NCBI RefSeq assembly: GCF_014302995.1
Contig: NZ_CP060295.1
Location: 6,935,501 to 6,999,500, forward strand
DNA: 64,000 bases
Origin: Variovorax sp. PAMC26660
GTDB lineage: Bacteria > Pseudomonadota > Gammaproteobacteria > Burkholderiales > Burkholderiaceae_C
Direction of reading: 5' to 3'
A model generated the notes under the pieces. The model searched no databases. It worked only from the letters and a program-made list of their open reading frames with translations, and had not been told where the DNA came from. Shown one piece after another: positions 19,848 to 28,761 of this stretch. The translations under genes and the position numbers were made by a program. Each line of letters opens with the position of its first letter. Positions within the stretch are counted from its first letter, which is position 1.

Positions 19848-21317
19848 ATGCAACGCATCACGTCCGCCACCGTCGCCGATCTGTTCGACATTGCAGCCAC
19901 GCGGCGCATCGAACAGACCGCGGCAGCCGCCCTTCCCGCCCACACGCTGATGCAGCGCGCGGGCCTCGCGGTGGCGCGGCTCGCCATGGCCATCGCGCCG
20001 CATGCGCGCACGATCTGGGTGGCTTGCGGGCCGGGCAACAACGGCGGCGACGGCTTCGAGGCGGCTGCACAGTTGCGGCATCGGGGCTTTTTTCCGGTCG
20101 TGACTTTCGCGGGCGTCGAGGCTCGACTGCCACCGGACGCCAAGGCTTCGCTGCAGCGTGCGCGCGATGCCGGTGTGCTTTTTGCGCCGAACCCGCCCGA
20201 TGCGTACGAACTGGCCATCGATGCGTTGCTCGGCATCGGCGCCTCCCGAGCGCCCGAAGGCACGCTCGCCGAGTGGCTGCGACAGATGCACGCGACCGCG
20301 CAACCGGTGCTGAGCGTCGATGTGCCGTCCGGATTGAACGCAGACACCGGCGCTCTTTCACTGAACGTCGATCCCTCGCCTTCGGACACGGCGCCGCTCC
20401 GGGCCTGCCTCACCTTCCTCACCCTGAAGCCGGGCCTCTTCACCGCCCAAGGACGCGATGCGGCGGGCACCGTCTGGTTCGACGACCTGGGGCGCGGGGC
20501 CCTCACCGACCGGCCCATCGCGCGCCTTGCCGGCTCGCCCAAGGCGCAATCACGCACGCATGCGTCGCACAAAGGCAGCTATGGCGACGTTGCCGTGATC
20601 GGAGGCGCGCCCGGCATGGCCGGCGCTGCATTGCTGGCCGGCTCTGCGGCGCTGCACGCCGGGGCAGGCCGCGTGTTCGTGGGGCTGCTGGACCCGAGCG
20701 CCGCGGCGGTCGACACGTCTCAACCCGAATTGATGCTGCGCGAGGCCCATGCGCTGGACCTGTCGGGCATGACGGCGGTCTGCGGCTGTGGTGGCGGAAC
20801 GGCGGTGCGCGAACTGCTGCCGCGCGTGCTGGCGACGGCCGCTGCCCTGGTGATCGATGCCGACGCCCTCAATGCCATCGCCACCGACAGCGCCTTGCAA
20901 ACGCAACTGGCATCGAGAGGAAAGCGCGGGCGGCCTACCGTGATCACGCCGCATCCGCTGGAGGCGGCACGCCTGTTGGGCTGCACGGCCGGCGAAGTCC
21001 AGGCCGACAGGCTGGCCGCAGCCCGCGCGCTCGCCTCGCGCTTCAGCGTTGTGGTGGTCCTGAAGGGCTCCGGCACCGTGATTGCAGGCACGGGCGATGC
21101 GCCCGCCGTCATCAATCTGACCGGCAATGCCCGGCTCGCAACCGCCGGCACCGGCGACGTGCTGGCGGGCATGATCGGCGCCGCACTGGCAGCCCATCGG
21201 CCGGCCTTCGAAGCCGCGCAAGAGGCCGTCTGGCAACACGGCCAGATAGCAGACACCTGGCCCGCCGATGCAGCCCCGCTGACGGCAGGCACGCTGGCCC
21301 GCCGCGCGCCCGCCTGA
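19848..21317 (+). CDS. nnr: Bifunctional NAD(P)H-hydrate epimerase and ADP-dependent dehydratase
   Basis: Metabolite-repair enzyme that restores damaged NAD(P)HX. The N-terminal epimerase domain (about residues 1-205) has GPGNNGGDGFEAA and SVDVPSGLNAD. The C-terminal ribokinase-like dehydratase domain has GAPGMAGAALLAG, ITPHPLEAARLLG and the catalytic ATAGTGDVLAGMIGA. The protein is 489 aa, matching the fused form found in E. coli YjeF. The ATG at 19848 is only 32 bp from the divergent membrane-protein gene. Confidence 0.95.
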   Translation: MQRITSATVADLFDIAATRRIEQTAAAALPAHTLMQRAGLAVARLAMAIAPHARTIWVACGPGNNGGDGFEAAAQLRHRGFFPVVTFAGVEARLPPDAKASLQRARDAGVLFAPNPPDAYELAIDALLGIGASRAPEGTLAEWLRQMHATAQPVLSVDVPSGLNADTGALSLNVDPSPSDTAPLRACLTFLTLKPGLFTAQGRDAAGTVWFDDLGRGALTDRPIARLAGSPKAQSRTHASHKGSYGDVAVIGGAPGMAGAALLAGSAALHAGAGRVFVGLLDPSAAAVDTSQPELMLREAHALDLSGMTAVCGCGGGTAVRELLPRVLATAAALVIDADALNAIATDSALQTQLASRGKRGRPTVITPHPLEAARLLGCTAGEVQADRLAAARALASRFSVVVVLKGSGTVIAGTGDAPAVINLTGNARLATAGTGDVLAGMIGAALAAHRPAFEAAQEAVWQHGQIADTWPADAAPLTAGTLARRAPA

Positions 21318-21324
21318 GCCTTCT

Positions 21325-22089
21325 TTAGCCGCGTCCGACGAAGGGCATCTTCGTCGCCATGATGGTGTGGAACAGCACGTTGGCTTCCAGCGGCAGGTTC
21401 GCCATGTAGAGCACGGACTGGCCGACGATCTTGACATCGATCAGCGGCTCGATCCCGAGTTCGCCATTGGCTTGCGGCACGCCCTTGGCCATGCGCGAAG
21501 CCAGCTCGGTCATGGCATTGCCCACATCGACCTGCCCCACGGCGATGTCGTACTTGCGACCGTCGAGCGATGCCGTCTTGGTCAGTCCCTCAACGGCATG
21601 CTTGGTCGACGTGTAGGCCGCCGAATTCGGCCGTGGCGTGGTCGCCGAGATGGAGCCGTTGTTGATGATGCGGCCGCCCATCGGCGTTTGCGCCTTCATC
21701 GTGCGGAACGCCTGCTGGATGCAGAAGAACATGCCGCTCAGGTTGATGTCGACCACGCCCTTCCACTGCTCGGGCGTCCAGTCCTCGAACGGACCCGGCG
21801 GGTTGCCCACGCCGGCGTTGTTGAACAGCAGGTCGACACGACCGAAGCGCTCCACGGCAGCCGCGAACAAGGCCTGCACCGACTCGGCATTCGCCACGTC
21901 GGTAGGCACAGCGAAGGCGCGCGCACCAGCGCCCGACTCCTCGGCCACCTGCTCCAGCGGCTCCAGGCGGCGGCCGGCCAGGGCCACGCTCCAGCCGTCG
22001 CCCAGCAACGCCAATGCCGCCGCCCGGCCGATGCCCGAACCCGCGCCCGTGACGATCGCGATGCGGCCCTTGTTGTTCTCAACGCTCAT
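21325..22089 (-). CDS. Short-chain dehydrogenase/reductase
   Basis: Classical SDR oxidoreductase with NAD(P) motif [13 protein letters not shown], the NNAG motif, a Ser in [11 protein letters not shown] and catalytic YTSTK. The protein is 254 aa; the ATG at 22089 ([10 protein letters not shown]) is preferred over an in-frame TTG two codons upstream. The substrate is unknown. It lies 51 bp downstream of rnr in the same direction and could be co-transcribed with it. Confidence 0.88.
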   Translation of the reverse strand: MSVENNKGRIAIVTGAGSGIGRAAALALLGDGWSVALAGRRLEPLEQVAEESGAGARAFAVPTDVANAESVQALFAAAVERFGRVDLLFNNAGVGNPPGPFEDWTPEQWKGVVDINLSGMFFCIQQAFRTMKAQTPMGGRIINNGSISATTPRPNSAAYTSTKHAVEGLTKTASLDGRKYDIAVGQVDVGNAMTELASRMAKGVPQANGELGIEPLIDVKIVGQSVLYMANLPLEANVLFHTIMATKMPFVGRG

Positions 22090-22140
22090 GCTCAATGTCT
22101 CCTTCTGGCTTGTCTGTCGTTTGTGAGGTGATGCCTGCTG

Positions 22141-24462
22141 TCATCCGCGACGGGGCTTGCGCCCCTTCATCTTGTTGGCAGCCTTCTTGACTGCCGACTT
22201 GAAGGCCTGCATGGCCGACTGCGGCCCTGCGGCAACAGCGACCGCACCGCGGTCCGCCCGCTGCTCGCTGCTCGCTTCGGCCTTGTGGCGTGAACTGCGC
22301 TTGGCCGATGCCTTGACCGGCACACCGCCTGACGTCGTACCCTTGTCCTTCATGGCACGCGCCGTCAGGTCTTCGCCTTCGCGCACGAGGCGGAAGTCGA
22401 TCTTGCGACCGTCCAGGTCGACGCGGCCCACCTGCACCCGTACACGCGTGCCGATGGCATAGCGGATACCGGTGCGTTCGCCGCGCAGTTCCTGGCGCAT
22501 CTCGTCGAATTTGAAGTACTCGCCACCGAGTTCGGTGATGTGCACCAGGCCTTCGACGTACATCGCGTCGAGCGTGACGAAGATGCCGAAGGTCGTGGCC
22601 GCGGTGACCACGCCGCCGTATTCCTCGCCCAGGTGCTCGCGCATGTACTTGCACTTGAGCCAGGCCTCGACGTCGCGGCTGGCTTCGTCGGCACGGCGCT
22701 CGTTGGCGCTGCAATGCAGGCCTGCGGCTTCCCACGCCAGCACTTCCTTGGTCGGCGCGATCGTCGCCTTTTGCGGCTTGGTCGTTGGCGCCTTCACGCG
22801 CGAAGCCAGGCGCTTGGCCAGCTTGGCATGCGCCTCGCCTGGCGTCGGCAGCATCGGCAACTGATAGCGCGTCTTGTGGAGGATCGCCTTGATCACACGG
22901 TGCACCAGCAGGTCGGGGTAGCGCCGGATCGGGCTGGTGAAATGCGTGTAGGCCTCGTAGGCCAGGCCGAAGTGGCCGCTGTTGAACGGCGTGTAGATCG
23001 CCTGCTGCATCGAGCGCAGCAGCATGGTGTGGATCTGCTGCGAGTCGGGGCGTTCCTTGGTGGCCTCGGCAATCGCCTGGAACTCACCGGGCTTGGGATC
23101 GTCGGTGATGCTCAAGCCCACGCCCATGGCCTTGAGGTAACCACGCAGGATTTCTTTTTTCTCGGGCGTCGGACCTTCGTGCACTCGGAACAGGCCCGGG
23201 TGCTTGCTCTCGGCGATGAAATCGGCACTGCAGACGTTGGCTGCGAGCATCGCTTCTTCGATGAGTCGGTGCGCCTCGTTGCGCGTGCGCGGCACGATCT
23301 TCTCGATGCGGCCAGCGTCGTCGCAGATGATCTGCGTTTCGGTGGTCTCGAAGTCGACCGCCCCACGCTTTCCGCGCTGCTTGAGCAGCGCCTTGTAGAC
23401 ATCGGCGAGGTTCAGCAGGTCCTTCACGCGGTCCTTGCGCTTGGCAGCTTCAGGCCCCCGCGTGTTGCCGAGAATCGCGGCCACTTCGGTGTACGTGAAG
23501 CGCGCGTGGCTGAACATCACGGCCGGATAGAACTGGTAGGCGTAGACCTCGCCGTCGGCCGCCACCAGCATGTCGCACACCATGCACAGGCGCTCGACCT
23601 CGGGGTTGAGCGAGCACAGGCCGTTCGACAGCTTCTCGGGCAGCATCGGAATGACGCGGCGCGGAAAGTAGACGCTGGTGGCGCGGTCGTAGGCATCGAT
23701 GTCGATGCCGGAGCCGGTCTGCACGTAGGCGCTGACGTCGGCGATCGCAACCAGCAGGCGCCAGCCCTTGCCACGGCCCACCTTCGCGGGCTCGCAGTAC
23801 ACGGCGTCGTCGAAGTCGCGTGCGTCTTCGCCGTCGATGGTGACGAGTGGGATATCGGTCAGGTCGACACGGCCCTTCTTGTCGGCGGGACGGACCTTCT
23901 CGGGGAGTGCCTTGGCTTCGGCCAGGCACTCTGCGGAAAACTCGTGCGGCACACCGTACTTGCGCACGGCGATCTCGATTTCCATGCCGGGGTCGTCGAT
24001 CTCGCCCAGCACTTCCTTCACGCGGCCCACGGGTTGGCCAAACAGGGCCGGTGGCTCGGTGAGTTGCACCACGACGACCTGCCCCACCTTCGCGGGACCG
24101 GTCGCACCCTTGGGAATCAGGACGTCCTGGCCGTAGCGCTTGTCCTCGGGTGCGACGAGCCAGATGCCGCCTTCGTGCAACAGGCGGCCGATGATCGGCT
24201 GCTCGGGACGCTCGACGATCTCGACCACGCGCCCCTCGGGACGACCGCGCCGGTCCTGTCGCACGACACGCGCCTTGACGCGGTCCTTGTGAAGCACTGC
24301 GCGCATCTCGTTCGGGGGCAGATAGATGTCTGCCTCGCCGTCGTCGCGTTGCACGAAGCCGTGCCCATCGCGATGCCCTTGAACAGTGCCTTCGAATTCA
24401 TCCAGCAAGCCGCTGGAAGTGACATTATTTTTGATATGATCTCCTTCTTTCCTGAAATTCAA
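22141..24462 (-). CDS. rnr: Ribonuclease R
   Basis: Processive 3'-5' exoribonuclease that degrades structured RNA. Order of domains: cold-shock domains (FEGTVQGHRDGHGFV and RRGRPEGRVVEIVERP), RNB catalytic domain with the acidic cluster IDGEDARDFDDAVY, S1 domain (EYGGVVTAATTFGIFVTLD), then a Lys/Arg-rich tail. About 770 aa. The start is unusual. The frame opens with TTG at 24462 behind a poor Shine-Dalgarno, while a strong AAGAAGGAG lies inside it (24441-24449), five bases before an ATC codon at 24435. No ATG or GTG is suitably placed. The true start could be TTG or the rare AUC. Confidence 0.95.
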   Translation of the reverse strand: MNFRKEGDHIKNNVTSSGLLDEFEGTVQGHRDGHGFVQRDDGEADIYLPPNEMRAVLHKDRVKARVVRQDRRGRPEGRVVEIVERPEQPIIGRLLHEGGIWLVAPEDKRYGQDVLIPKGATGPAKVGQVVVVQLTEPPALFGQPVGRVKEVLGEIDDPGMEIEIAVRKYGVPHEFSAECLAEAKALPEKVRPADKKGRVDLTDIPLVTIDGEDARDFDDAVYCEPAKVGRGKGWRLLVAIADVSAYVQTGSGIDIDAYDRATSVYFPRRVIPMLPEKLSNGLCSLNPEVERLCMVCDMLVAADGEVYAYQFYPAVMFSHARFTYTEVAAILGNTRGPEAAKRKDRVKDLLNLADVYKALLKQRGKRGAVDFETTETQIICDDAGRIEKIVPRTRNEAHRLIEEAMLAANVCSADFIAESKHPGLFRVHEGPTPEKKEILRGYLKAMGVGLSITDDPKPGEFQAIAEATKERPDSQQIHTMLLRSMQQAIYTPFNSGHFGLAYEAYTHFTSPIRRYPDLLVHRVIKAILHKTRYQLPMLPTPGEAHAKLAKRLASRVKAPTTKPQKATIAPTKEVLAWEAAGLHCSANERRADEASRDVEAWLKCKYMREHLGEEYGGVVTAATTFGIFVTLDAMYVEGLVHITELGGEYFKFDEMRQELRGERTGIRYAIGTRVRVQVGRVDLDGRKIDFRLVREGEDLTARAMKDKGTTSGGVPVKASAKRSSRHKAEASSEQRADRGAVAVAAGPQSAMQAFKSAVKKAANKMKGRKPRRG

Positions 24463-24489
24463 AACATACCTGCTTCTGCAGTTATGTGG

Positions 24490-24574
<85 letters not shown>

Positions 24575-24610
24575 AGTTTAAACAGACCTTTACCAGGTCA
24601 TTCGATTCAA

Positions 24611-24635
24611 GCCACCGGTCTCCGGTGGCTTTTTT
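24611..24635 (+). terminator. Intrinsic terminator of tRNA-Leu copy 1
   Basis: Perfect 8-bp stem GCCACCGG/CCGGTGGC with a TCT loop followed by six T. It lies 36 nt after the tRNA. The same terminator with one loop change follows copy 2. Confidence 0.93.
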
Positions 24636-24655
24636 CATGGCCGTTTGAATCCGCA

Positions 24656-24740
24656 TCAAACGACCGACGCGATCAGGCCGCGCCCTTCGGCACGACACAT
24701 GCGCGCACGAGCAAACTCACCGAATTTCGGCGCATTGCCA
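24656..24740 (-). pseudogene. Duplicated remnant of the rimO 3' end
   Basis: Read leftward, this segment encodes KFGEFARARMCRAEGRG followed by LIASVV and a stop. It aligns with the C-terminus of RimO 300 bp away ([17 protein letters not shown], then LIALPV and stop), and the bases are similar beyond the coding match. It has no start and is decayed. It sits after tRNA-Leu copy 1 exactly as intact rimO sits after copy 2, which shows a tandem duplication. Confidence 0.85.
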
Positions 24741-24761
24741 AAACGACAGCACCAAAATATG

Positions 24762-24767
24762 TATAAT
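24762..24767 (+). promoter_or_regulatory. Probable -10 box for tRNA-Leu copy 2
   Basis: A consensus TATAAT preceded by an A/T-rich stretch lies 27 bp before the mature 5' end of copy 2. A TTGCCA at 24735-24740 is too far (21 bp) for a standard -35. Confidence 0.5.
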
Positions 24768-24794
24768 CGAAGACTTTGCTGAAAAGCAAAAATA

Positions 24795-24879
<85 letters not shown>

Positions 24880-24915
24880 GATTCAAACAGACCCTTACCA
24901 GGTCATTCGATTCAA

Positions 24916-24940
24916 GCCACCGGCCTCCGGTGGCTTTTTT
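24916..24940 (+). terminator. Intrinsic terminator of tRNA-Leu copy 2
   Basis: 8-bp stem GCCACCGG/CCGGTGGC with a CCT loop and six T on the plus strand. It lies 24 bp beyond the convergent rimO stop and may also limit rimO read-through, although its U-run on that strand is weak. Confidence 0.92.
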
Positions 24941-24963
24941 CTTGTCCGCTTGAATCAGAAACA

Positions 24964-26373
24964 TCAAACGGGCAGCGCGATCAGATCATGACCCTCGGCG
25001 CCAACGATGCGCGCGCGAGTGAACTCACCGACCTTCAGCGTCTTGCTGATCTTCTCGGGCGGCAGCAGGCGAACCGTGCCGTCGATCTCCGGCGCATCGG
25101 CGTATGTGCGCCCCACTCCACCCTTGCGACCCATGCCGGGCGCTGAATCGACCAGCACCTGCATCGTCGAGCCGACTCGCTTTCGCAGCTTGGCAATCGA
25201 TACAGCTTCGGCGACTTCCATGAAGCGGGCTCGGCGCGCTTCGCGCTCGGCTTCGGGCAGCATGCCCGGAATGTCGTTGGCGGTCGCGCCTTCGACGGGA
25301 CTGTAGGCAAAGCAACCCGCACGATCGATCTGCGCTTCGCGGATGAAATCAAGCAGATGCTCGAACTCCTGCTCCGTCTCGCCAGGGAAGCCGGCAATGA
25401 AGGTGCTGCGAATCACAAGCTCTGGGCACACCTCGCGCCAACGCGCCAGACGCTCCAGGTTTTTCTCGCCGCTGGCCGGACGCTTCATGCGCTTGAGCAC
25501 ATCGGGATGGCTGTGCTGCAGCGGCACGTCGAGGTACGGAAGCACCTGGCCGCTCGCCATCAACGGAATGATTTCGTCGACGCTCGGGTACGGGTACACA
25601 TAGTGCAAACGAACCCAAGCGCCGTAGGGCTCGGCGATTTCACCAAGCGTACGCACCAACTCGAGCATGCGGGTCTTGACCGGCTTGCCATCCCAGAACC
25701 CGGTGCGGTACTTCACATCGACACCATAGGCCGAGGTGTCCTGGCTGATCACCAACAGCTCTTTCACGCCGCCTTCGAACAGGGCCTTGGCTTCGCCGAG
25801 CACATCGCCGACCGGCCGCGACACGAGGTCACCACGCATCGAGGGAATGATGCAGAAGGTGCAGCGGTGGTTGCAGCCTTCGCTGATCTTCAAATACGCA
25901 TAGTGGCGCGGCGTCAGCTTGAGGCCGGCGATGCCAAAAGCGTTCGGCACCAGATCGATGAACGGGTCGTGCGGCTTGGGCAGGTTCGCGTGCACTGCAT
26001 CCATGACCTCCTGCGTCGCATGCGGGCCGGTGACGGCCAGCACACTCGGGTGCATCTGGCGCACCAGATTGCCACCCTGGTCACCGGTCTTGGCACCCAG
26101 GCAACCAGTGACGATCACACGGCCGTTCTCGGCCAGCGCTTCGCCGATGGTGTCCAGACTTTCCTTCACCGCATCATCGATGAAGCCACAGGTGTTGACG
26201 ATCACCAGATCGGCACCCTCGAAGGTCTTGGAGGTCTCGTAACCCTCGGCGCTCAGCCGGGTCAGGATCAGTTCGGAATCGGTCAGGGCCTTGGGGCACC
26301 CTAGCGATACCATTCCTATACTCGGACGACGGGTCTTCGGGCGCTCTTCTACGGTACTCATGGGGGAACTCAT
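24964..26373 (-). CDS. rimO: Ribosomal protein S12 methylthiotransferase, phage/host chimera
   Basis: Radical-SAM enzyme that adds a methylthio group to an aspartate of ribosomal protein S12. The UPF0004 domain has three cluster cysteines (SLGC, VNTCGF, TGCLGAK). The radical-SAM motif is CNHRCTFC and a C-terminal TRAM domain follows. The first codons, up to the glycine before the first cysteine, come from the prophage left end, not from the host gene. The native start is stranded at 41130-41219. The new start [19 protein letters not shown] (ATG 26361, or ATG 26373 with four more residues) replaces the native MSEVASPERTIK segment. The rest is intact. The native promoter, probably that of phaR, no longer reaches it, so transcription must start inside or beyond the integrase gene. 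Confidence 0.96.
   Translation of the reverse strand: MSSPMSTVEERPKTRRPSIGMVSLGCPKALTDSELILTRLSAEGYETSKTFEGADLVIVNTCGFIDDAVKESLDTIGEALAENGRVIVTGCLGAKTGDQGGNLVRQMHPSVLAVTGPHATQEVMDAVHANLPKPHDPFIDLVPNAFGIAGLKLTPRHYAYLKISEGCNHRCTFCIIPSMRGDLVSRPVGDVLGEAKALFEGGVKELLVISQDTSAYGVDVKYRTGFWDGKPVKTRMLELVRTLGEIAEPYGAWVRLHYVYPYPSVDEIIPLMASGQVLPYLDVPLQHSHPDVLKRMKRPASGEKNLERLARWREVCPELVIRSTFIAGFPGETEQEFEHLLDFIREAQIDRAGCFAYSPVEGATANDIPGMLPEAEREARRARFMEVAEAVSIAKLRKRVGSTMQVLVDSAPGMGRKGGVGRTYADAPEIDGTVRLLPPEKISKTLKVGEFTRARIVGAEGHDLIALPV
26282..26313. other. attL, left prophage junction inside rimO
   Basis: Crossover assigned to the CA dinucleotide at 26297-26298, the middle of the TGC cysteine codon on the minus strand. 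Bases to the left are host rimO (GCCTTGGGG arm); bases to the right are phage (CCCTAGCGATAC arm). The phage arm mirrors the arm at attR, supporting the placement. Confidence 0.82.
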
Positions 26374-27993
26374 TTGTCAGGTCTTGTTTATAGCTACAGC
26401 CGATTTTCCGACCCGCGTCAGGCAAAGGGGTCCAGTCTAGAGCGTCAAGCGGCTTATGCGGCGCGCTGGGCTGCAGAACATGGATTAAAACTTGACGAGT
26501 CGTTGACCTTGCGGGACGAAGGTCTCTCGGCGTATCACCAGAACCACGTCAAGTCGGGGGCTCTGGGGGTGTTTCTGGCAGCGATCGAAAGTGGGAAAGT
26601 CCCACCCGGATCCGTCCTGGTCGTCGAGGGCCTGGACCGCCTTTCGCGGGCTGAGCCGATTCAGGCACAGGGCCAGCTGGCACAGATTGTAAATGCAGGC
26701 ATCACTGTCGTGACGGCGAGCGATGGAAAGGCCTACAGCCGCGAACGCCTGAAGGCCAACCCGATGGACCTGGTCTATTCGCTGCTCGTGATGATCCGCG
26801 CTCACGAAGAATCCGACACGAAGAGCAAGCGCGTGAAGGCGAGCATCGTACGGCTGTGCCAGAACTGGATCGCCGGCACCTACGAGGGCCTGATCCGCAA
26901 TGGCAAGGACCCGGTTTGGCTTCGCCTGGTCGACGACAAGTGGACGCTGATTCCCGAGCGCGTTGAAGCGGCCCGCGTTGCCCTCGACCTCTATCGGCGC
27001 GGATACAGCGCCACACGCATCCTCGACGTGATGGTCGAACGCAAGCTCTCCCTCACTGAGGGCGGGCCCCAGACGCTGCAGATCTACCGACTGATCAAGC
27101 AGCGCGCGCTGCTGGGCGAGAAAGAGATCGTGGTCGACGGGGAGAACTACCGTCTGCCAGGCTACTACCCCGCCCTGTTGACCGTTTCCGAGTGGGATGA
27201 CCTGCAGACATTGACGTCCAGCCGCGGCCGTCGTGCCGCCAAGCACGGGGACGTGCCCGGCATCATCACCGGTATGCGGATAGCGCGCTGCGGCTACTGC
27301 GGCCGCGCCCTTGTGGGCCAGAACATCGGCACACGGAATCGGCGGGCAGATGGCGGCATTCAAGATGGCCACCGACGGCTTCATTGCACGAGCTACAGCA
27401 ACGGCGGTTGCCCAGTGCCAGGCTCAAGCTCGGTGGCCCCCATCGAGCGCGCGCTGATGGCCTACTGCTCGGACATGCTCAACCTGCAAGCGCTCTATGT
27501 CGGCGATCGCGCCGCGAGTCCGCGTGCCAGGCTGGCCAGCGCGCGCGCGAAGCATGCTGACCTCACGGCCAAGCTCGAGCGTCTGACCGACGCGATGCTC
27601 GAGGCGGCCGAAGACGGGGGAACCCCGGCCACCTTTGCCAAGCGCGCACGCGCGCTCGAGGTCGAGCAGAACGATGCGGCCGCGGAAGTCGCTGCCGCCG
27701 AGCGAGAGCTAGCTTCAGTAGCGCGGACGGATCTGCAAGGCGCCGACGAGATCTGGACCAAATTAGCCGCCGGCGTCGAATCACAGGATCTAGACGCACG
27801 CCTCCAAGCCCGCCAGCTCGTGGCCGACACCTTCGAGGAGATCGTGGTCTTCCAGCGCGGCATCGACCCCTCGACGACGCCCCGCGGCATTGTCGATCTG
27901 ATGCTGCGCGCCAAGGGTGGCGGCACGGCGCGCGTGCTTCGCATCGACCGCAAGGGCGGCTGGGTGGCAGCCGAAAGCGTCGCAGACGACTAA
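26374..27993 (+). CDS. Large serine recombinase (phage integrase)
   Basis: Catalyses integration and excision at attB and attP. The 539-aa protein has an N-terminal resolvase domain with YSRFS (catalytic Ser12 expected) and EGLDRLSR. The recombinase domain covers about residues 170-300. A zinc ribbon follows with RCGYCGRA and a later Cys pair ([10 protein letters not shown]), then a long coiled-coil (about 375-460). TTG start at 26374 with GGGGGA seven bases upstream. The start abuts the possible rimO ATG at 26373, so the promoter must lie in the phage-derived rimO segment. TATACT at 26317-26322 is a candidate -10, and its -35 region would span the crossover site. Confidence 0.95.
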   Translation: MSGLVYSYSRFSDPRQAKGSSLERQAAYAARWAAEHGLKLDESLTLRDEGLSAYHQNHVKSGALGVFLAAIESGKVPPGSVLVVEGLDRLSRAEPIQAQGQLAQIVNAGITVVTASDGKAYSRERLKANPMDLVYSLLVMIRAHEESDTKSKRVKASIVRLCQNWIAGTYEGLIRNGKDPVWLRLVDDKWTLIPERVEAARVALDLYRRGYSATRILDVMVERKLSLTEGGPQTLQIYRLIKQRALLGEKEIVVDGENYRLPGYYPALLTVSEWDDLQTLTSSRGRRAAKHGDVPGIITGMRIARCGYCGRALVGQNIGTRNRRADGGIQDGHRRLHCTSYSNGGCPVPGSSSVAPIERALMAYCSDMLNLQALYVGDRAASPRARLASARAKHADLTAKLERLTDAMLEAAEDGGTPATFAKRARALEVEQNDAAAEVAAAERELASVARTDLQGADEIWTKLAAGVESQDLDARLQARQLVADTFEEIVVFQRGIDPSTTPRGIVDLMLRAKGGGTARVLRIDRKGGWVAAESVADD

Positions 27994-28199
27994 ACGCCCT
28001 GCTTGGCGTCGTCAGAAGGCAGGACCGGCTCCTGCCAAGTCAGCGCCGCCGAGATCGGGTGCATCGCACGCAGGCGCGCATCGCGGGCCAAGTCGGCTGC
28101 CAGCTCCTCGAGCTGGTCCGGGTCGACCGTGCGCCAGTGGCATTTGAGCTGCTTGGCACATGAGGCAACCCATTGTTCCAGGGGCATCAAGTCTTCCAT
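27990..28199 (-). CDS. Small protein with LexA-box promoter, unknown function
   Basis: 69 aa (MEDLMPLEQWVASCAKQLK at the start), acidic and helical in appearance; family not recognised. Its 3' end meets the integrase 3' end with a 4-bp overlap. Upstream on the minus strand, CTGACA, 16 bp, then TATCAT (28207-28212) make a plausible promoter, and the LexA box fills the spacer. The predicted transcript begins at or next to the ATG, so it may be leaderless. An excision or SOS-linked role is possible but not shown. Confidence 0.6.
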   Translation of the reverse strand: MEDLMPLEQWVASCAKQLKCHWRTVDPDQLEELAADLARDARLRAMHPISAALTWQEPVLPSDDAKQGV

Positions 28200-28212
28200 T
28201 TTGGCGATGATA

Positions 28213-28228
28213 CTGTATATTTAAACAG
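28213..28228. promoter_or_regulatory. LexA (SOS) operator
   Basis: CTGT, eight A/T bases, ACAG: an exact match to the proteobacterial LexA consensus CTGT-N8-ACAG. It lies between divergent starts (28199 leftward, 28228 rightward) and inside the leftward promoter. The rightward operon includes an SOS-associated SRAP gene, which supports the call. Confidence 0.85.
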
Positions 28229-28755
28229 TGTCAGCGCTAATCGTCCACGAGGTATTCCGAACCCGCTTCGAAGGTGGGAAGCTCCAATCGGTGGAGGTGG
28301 TCAAGCACACCCGTAGGGTTGGCGAGCTCACGTACATGGAGCGCATCTACGACCCACGGCCAGGGCGCAGCATCTTCCTCGCGACGCTGCTGCAGCCGGA
28401 TGGCGAAACGTATGTGATCCCGCCCCTTGATCGGGCACGCCTGCGAAGGATCAAGGGCGGCATCCTGATCTCCGGCGTGGAGGTGATCGCGCGCGGCATG
28501 GGCTCGAAAAACATCAAGTCCGACAACTACCCACAGACCTGGTTCTGCCGGCCAGTGGTCATCCCTCGTGGCGGGTTTGACGATGACGAGGACCACCAAA
28601 CCAGTCCGGCCGAATCGCGCCGCCAGGCACGCGAACGCGAGCAGGAAGAGTCGCACGGGGCGCGACAGATCGGCGAGACATTGACGAGAAGGTCGACGCG
28701 CCGGATGCCCTATGACCCTGCGACCGCCTCAGGCAACTCACCGGGATATTTTTGA
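28228..28755 (+). CDS. Uncharacterised protein upstream of SRAP, probably SOS-controlled
   Basis: 175 aa with GTG start overlapping the last base of the LexA box. The N-terminal part looks like a compact mixed fold (FEGGKLQSVEVVKHTRRVGE, then YVIPPLDRARLRRIKGG and FCRPVVIPRGG). The C-terminal 60 residues are charged and probably disordered. No Shine-Dalgarno is visible, so it may be leaderless or start later. It is followed by the SRAP gene after 6 bp. Function not recognised; a partner of SRAP in damage tolerance is an inference from context. Confidence 0.62.
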   Translation: MSALIVHEVFRTRFEGGKLQSVEVVKHTRRVGELTYMERIYDPRPGRSIFLATLLQPDGETYVIPPLDRARLRRIKGGILISGVEVIARGMGSKNIKSDNYPQTWFCRPVVIPRGGFDDDEDHQTSPAESRRQAREREQEESHGARQIGETLTRRSTRRMPYDPATASGNSPGYF

Positions 28756-28761
28756 CCCACC

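Noticed and set aside
26291..26322. TTGGGG/TATACT as a full integrase promoter in the lysogen
   Set aside because: The spacing is 20 bp, too long for a normal promoter; only the -10 is kept as a candidate.
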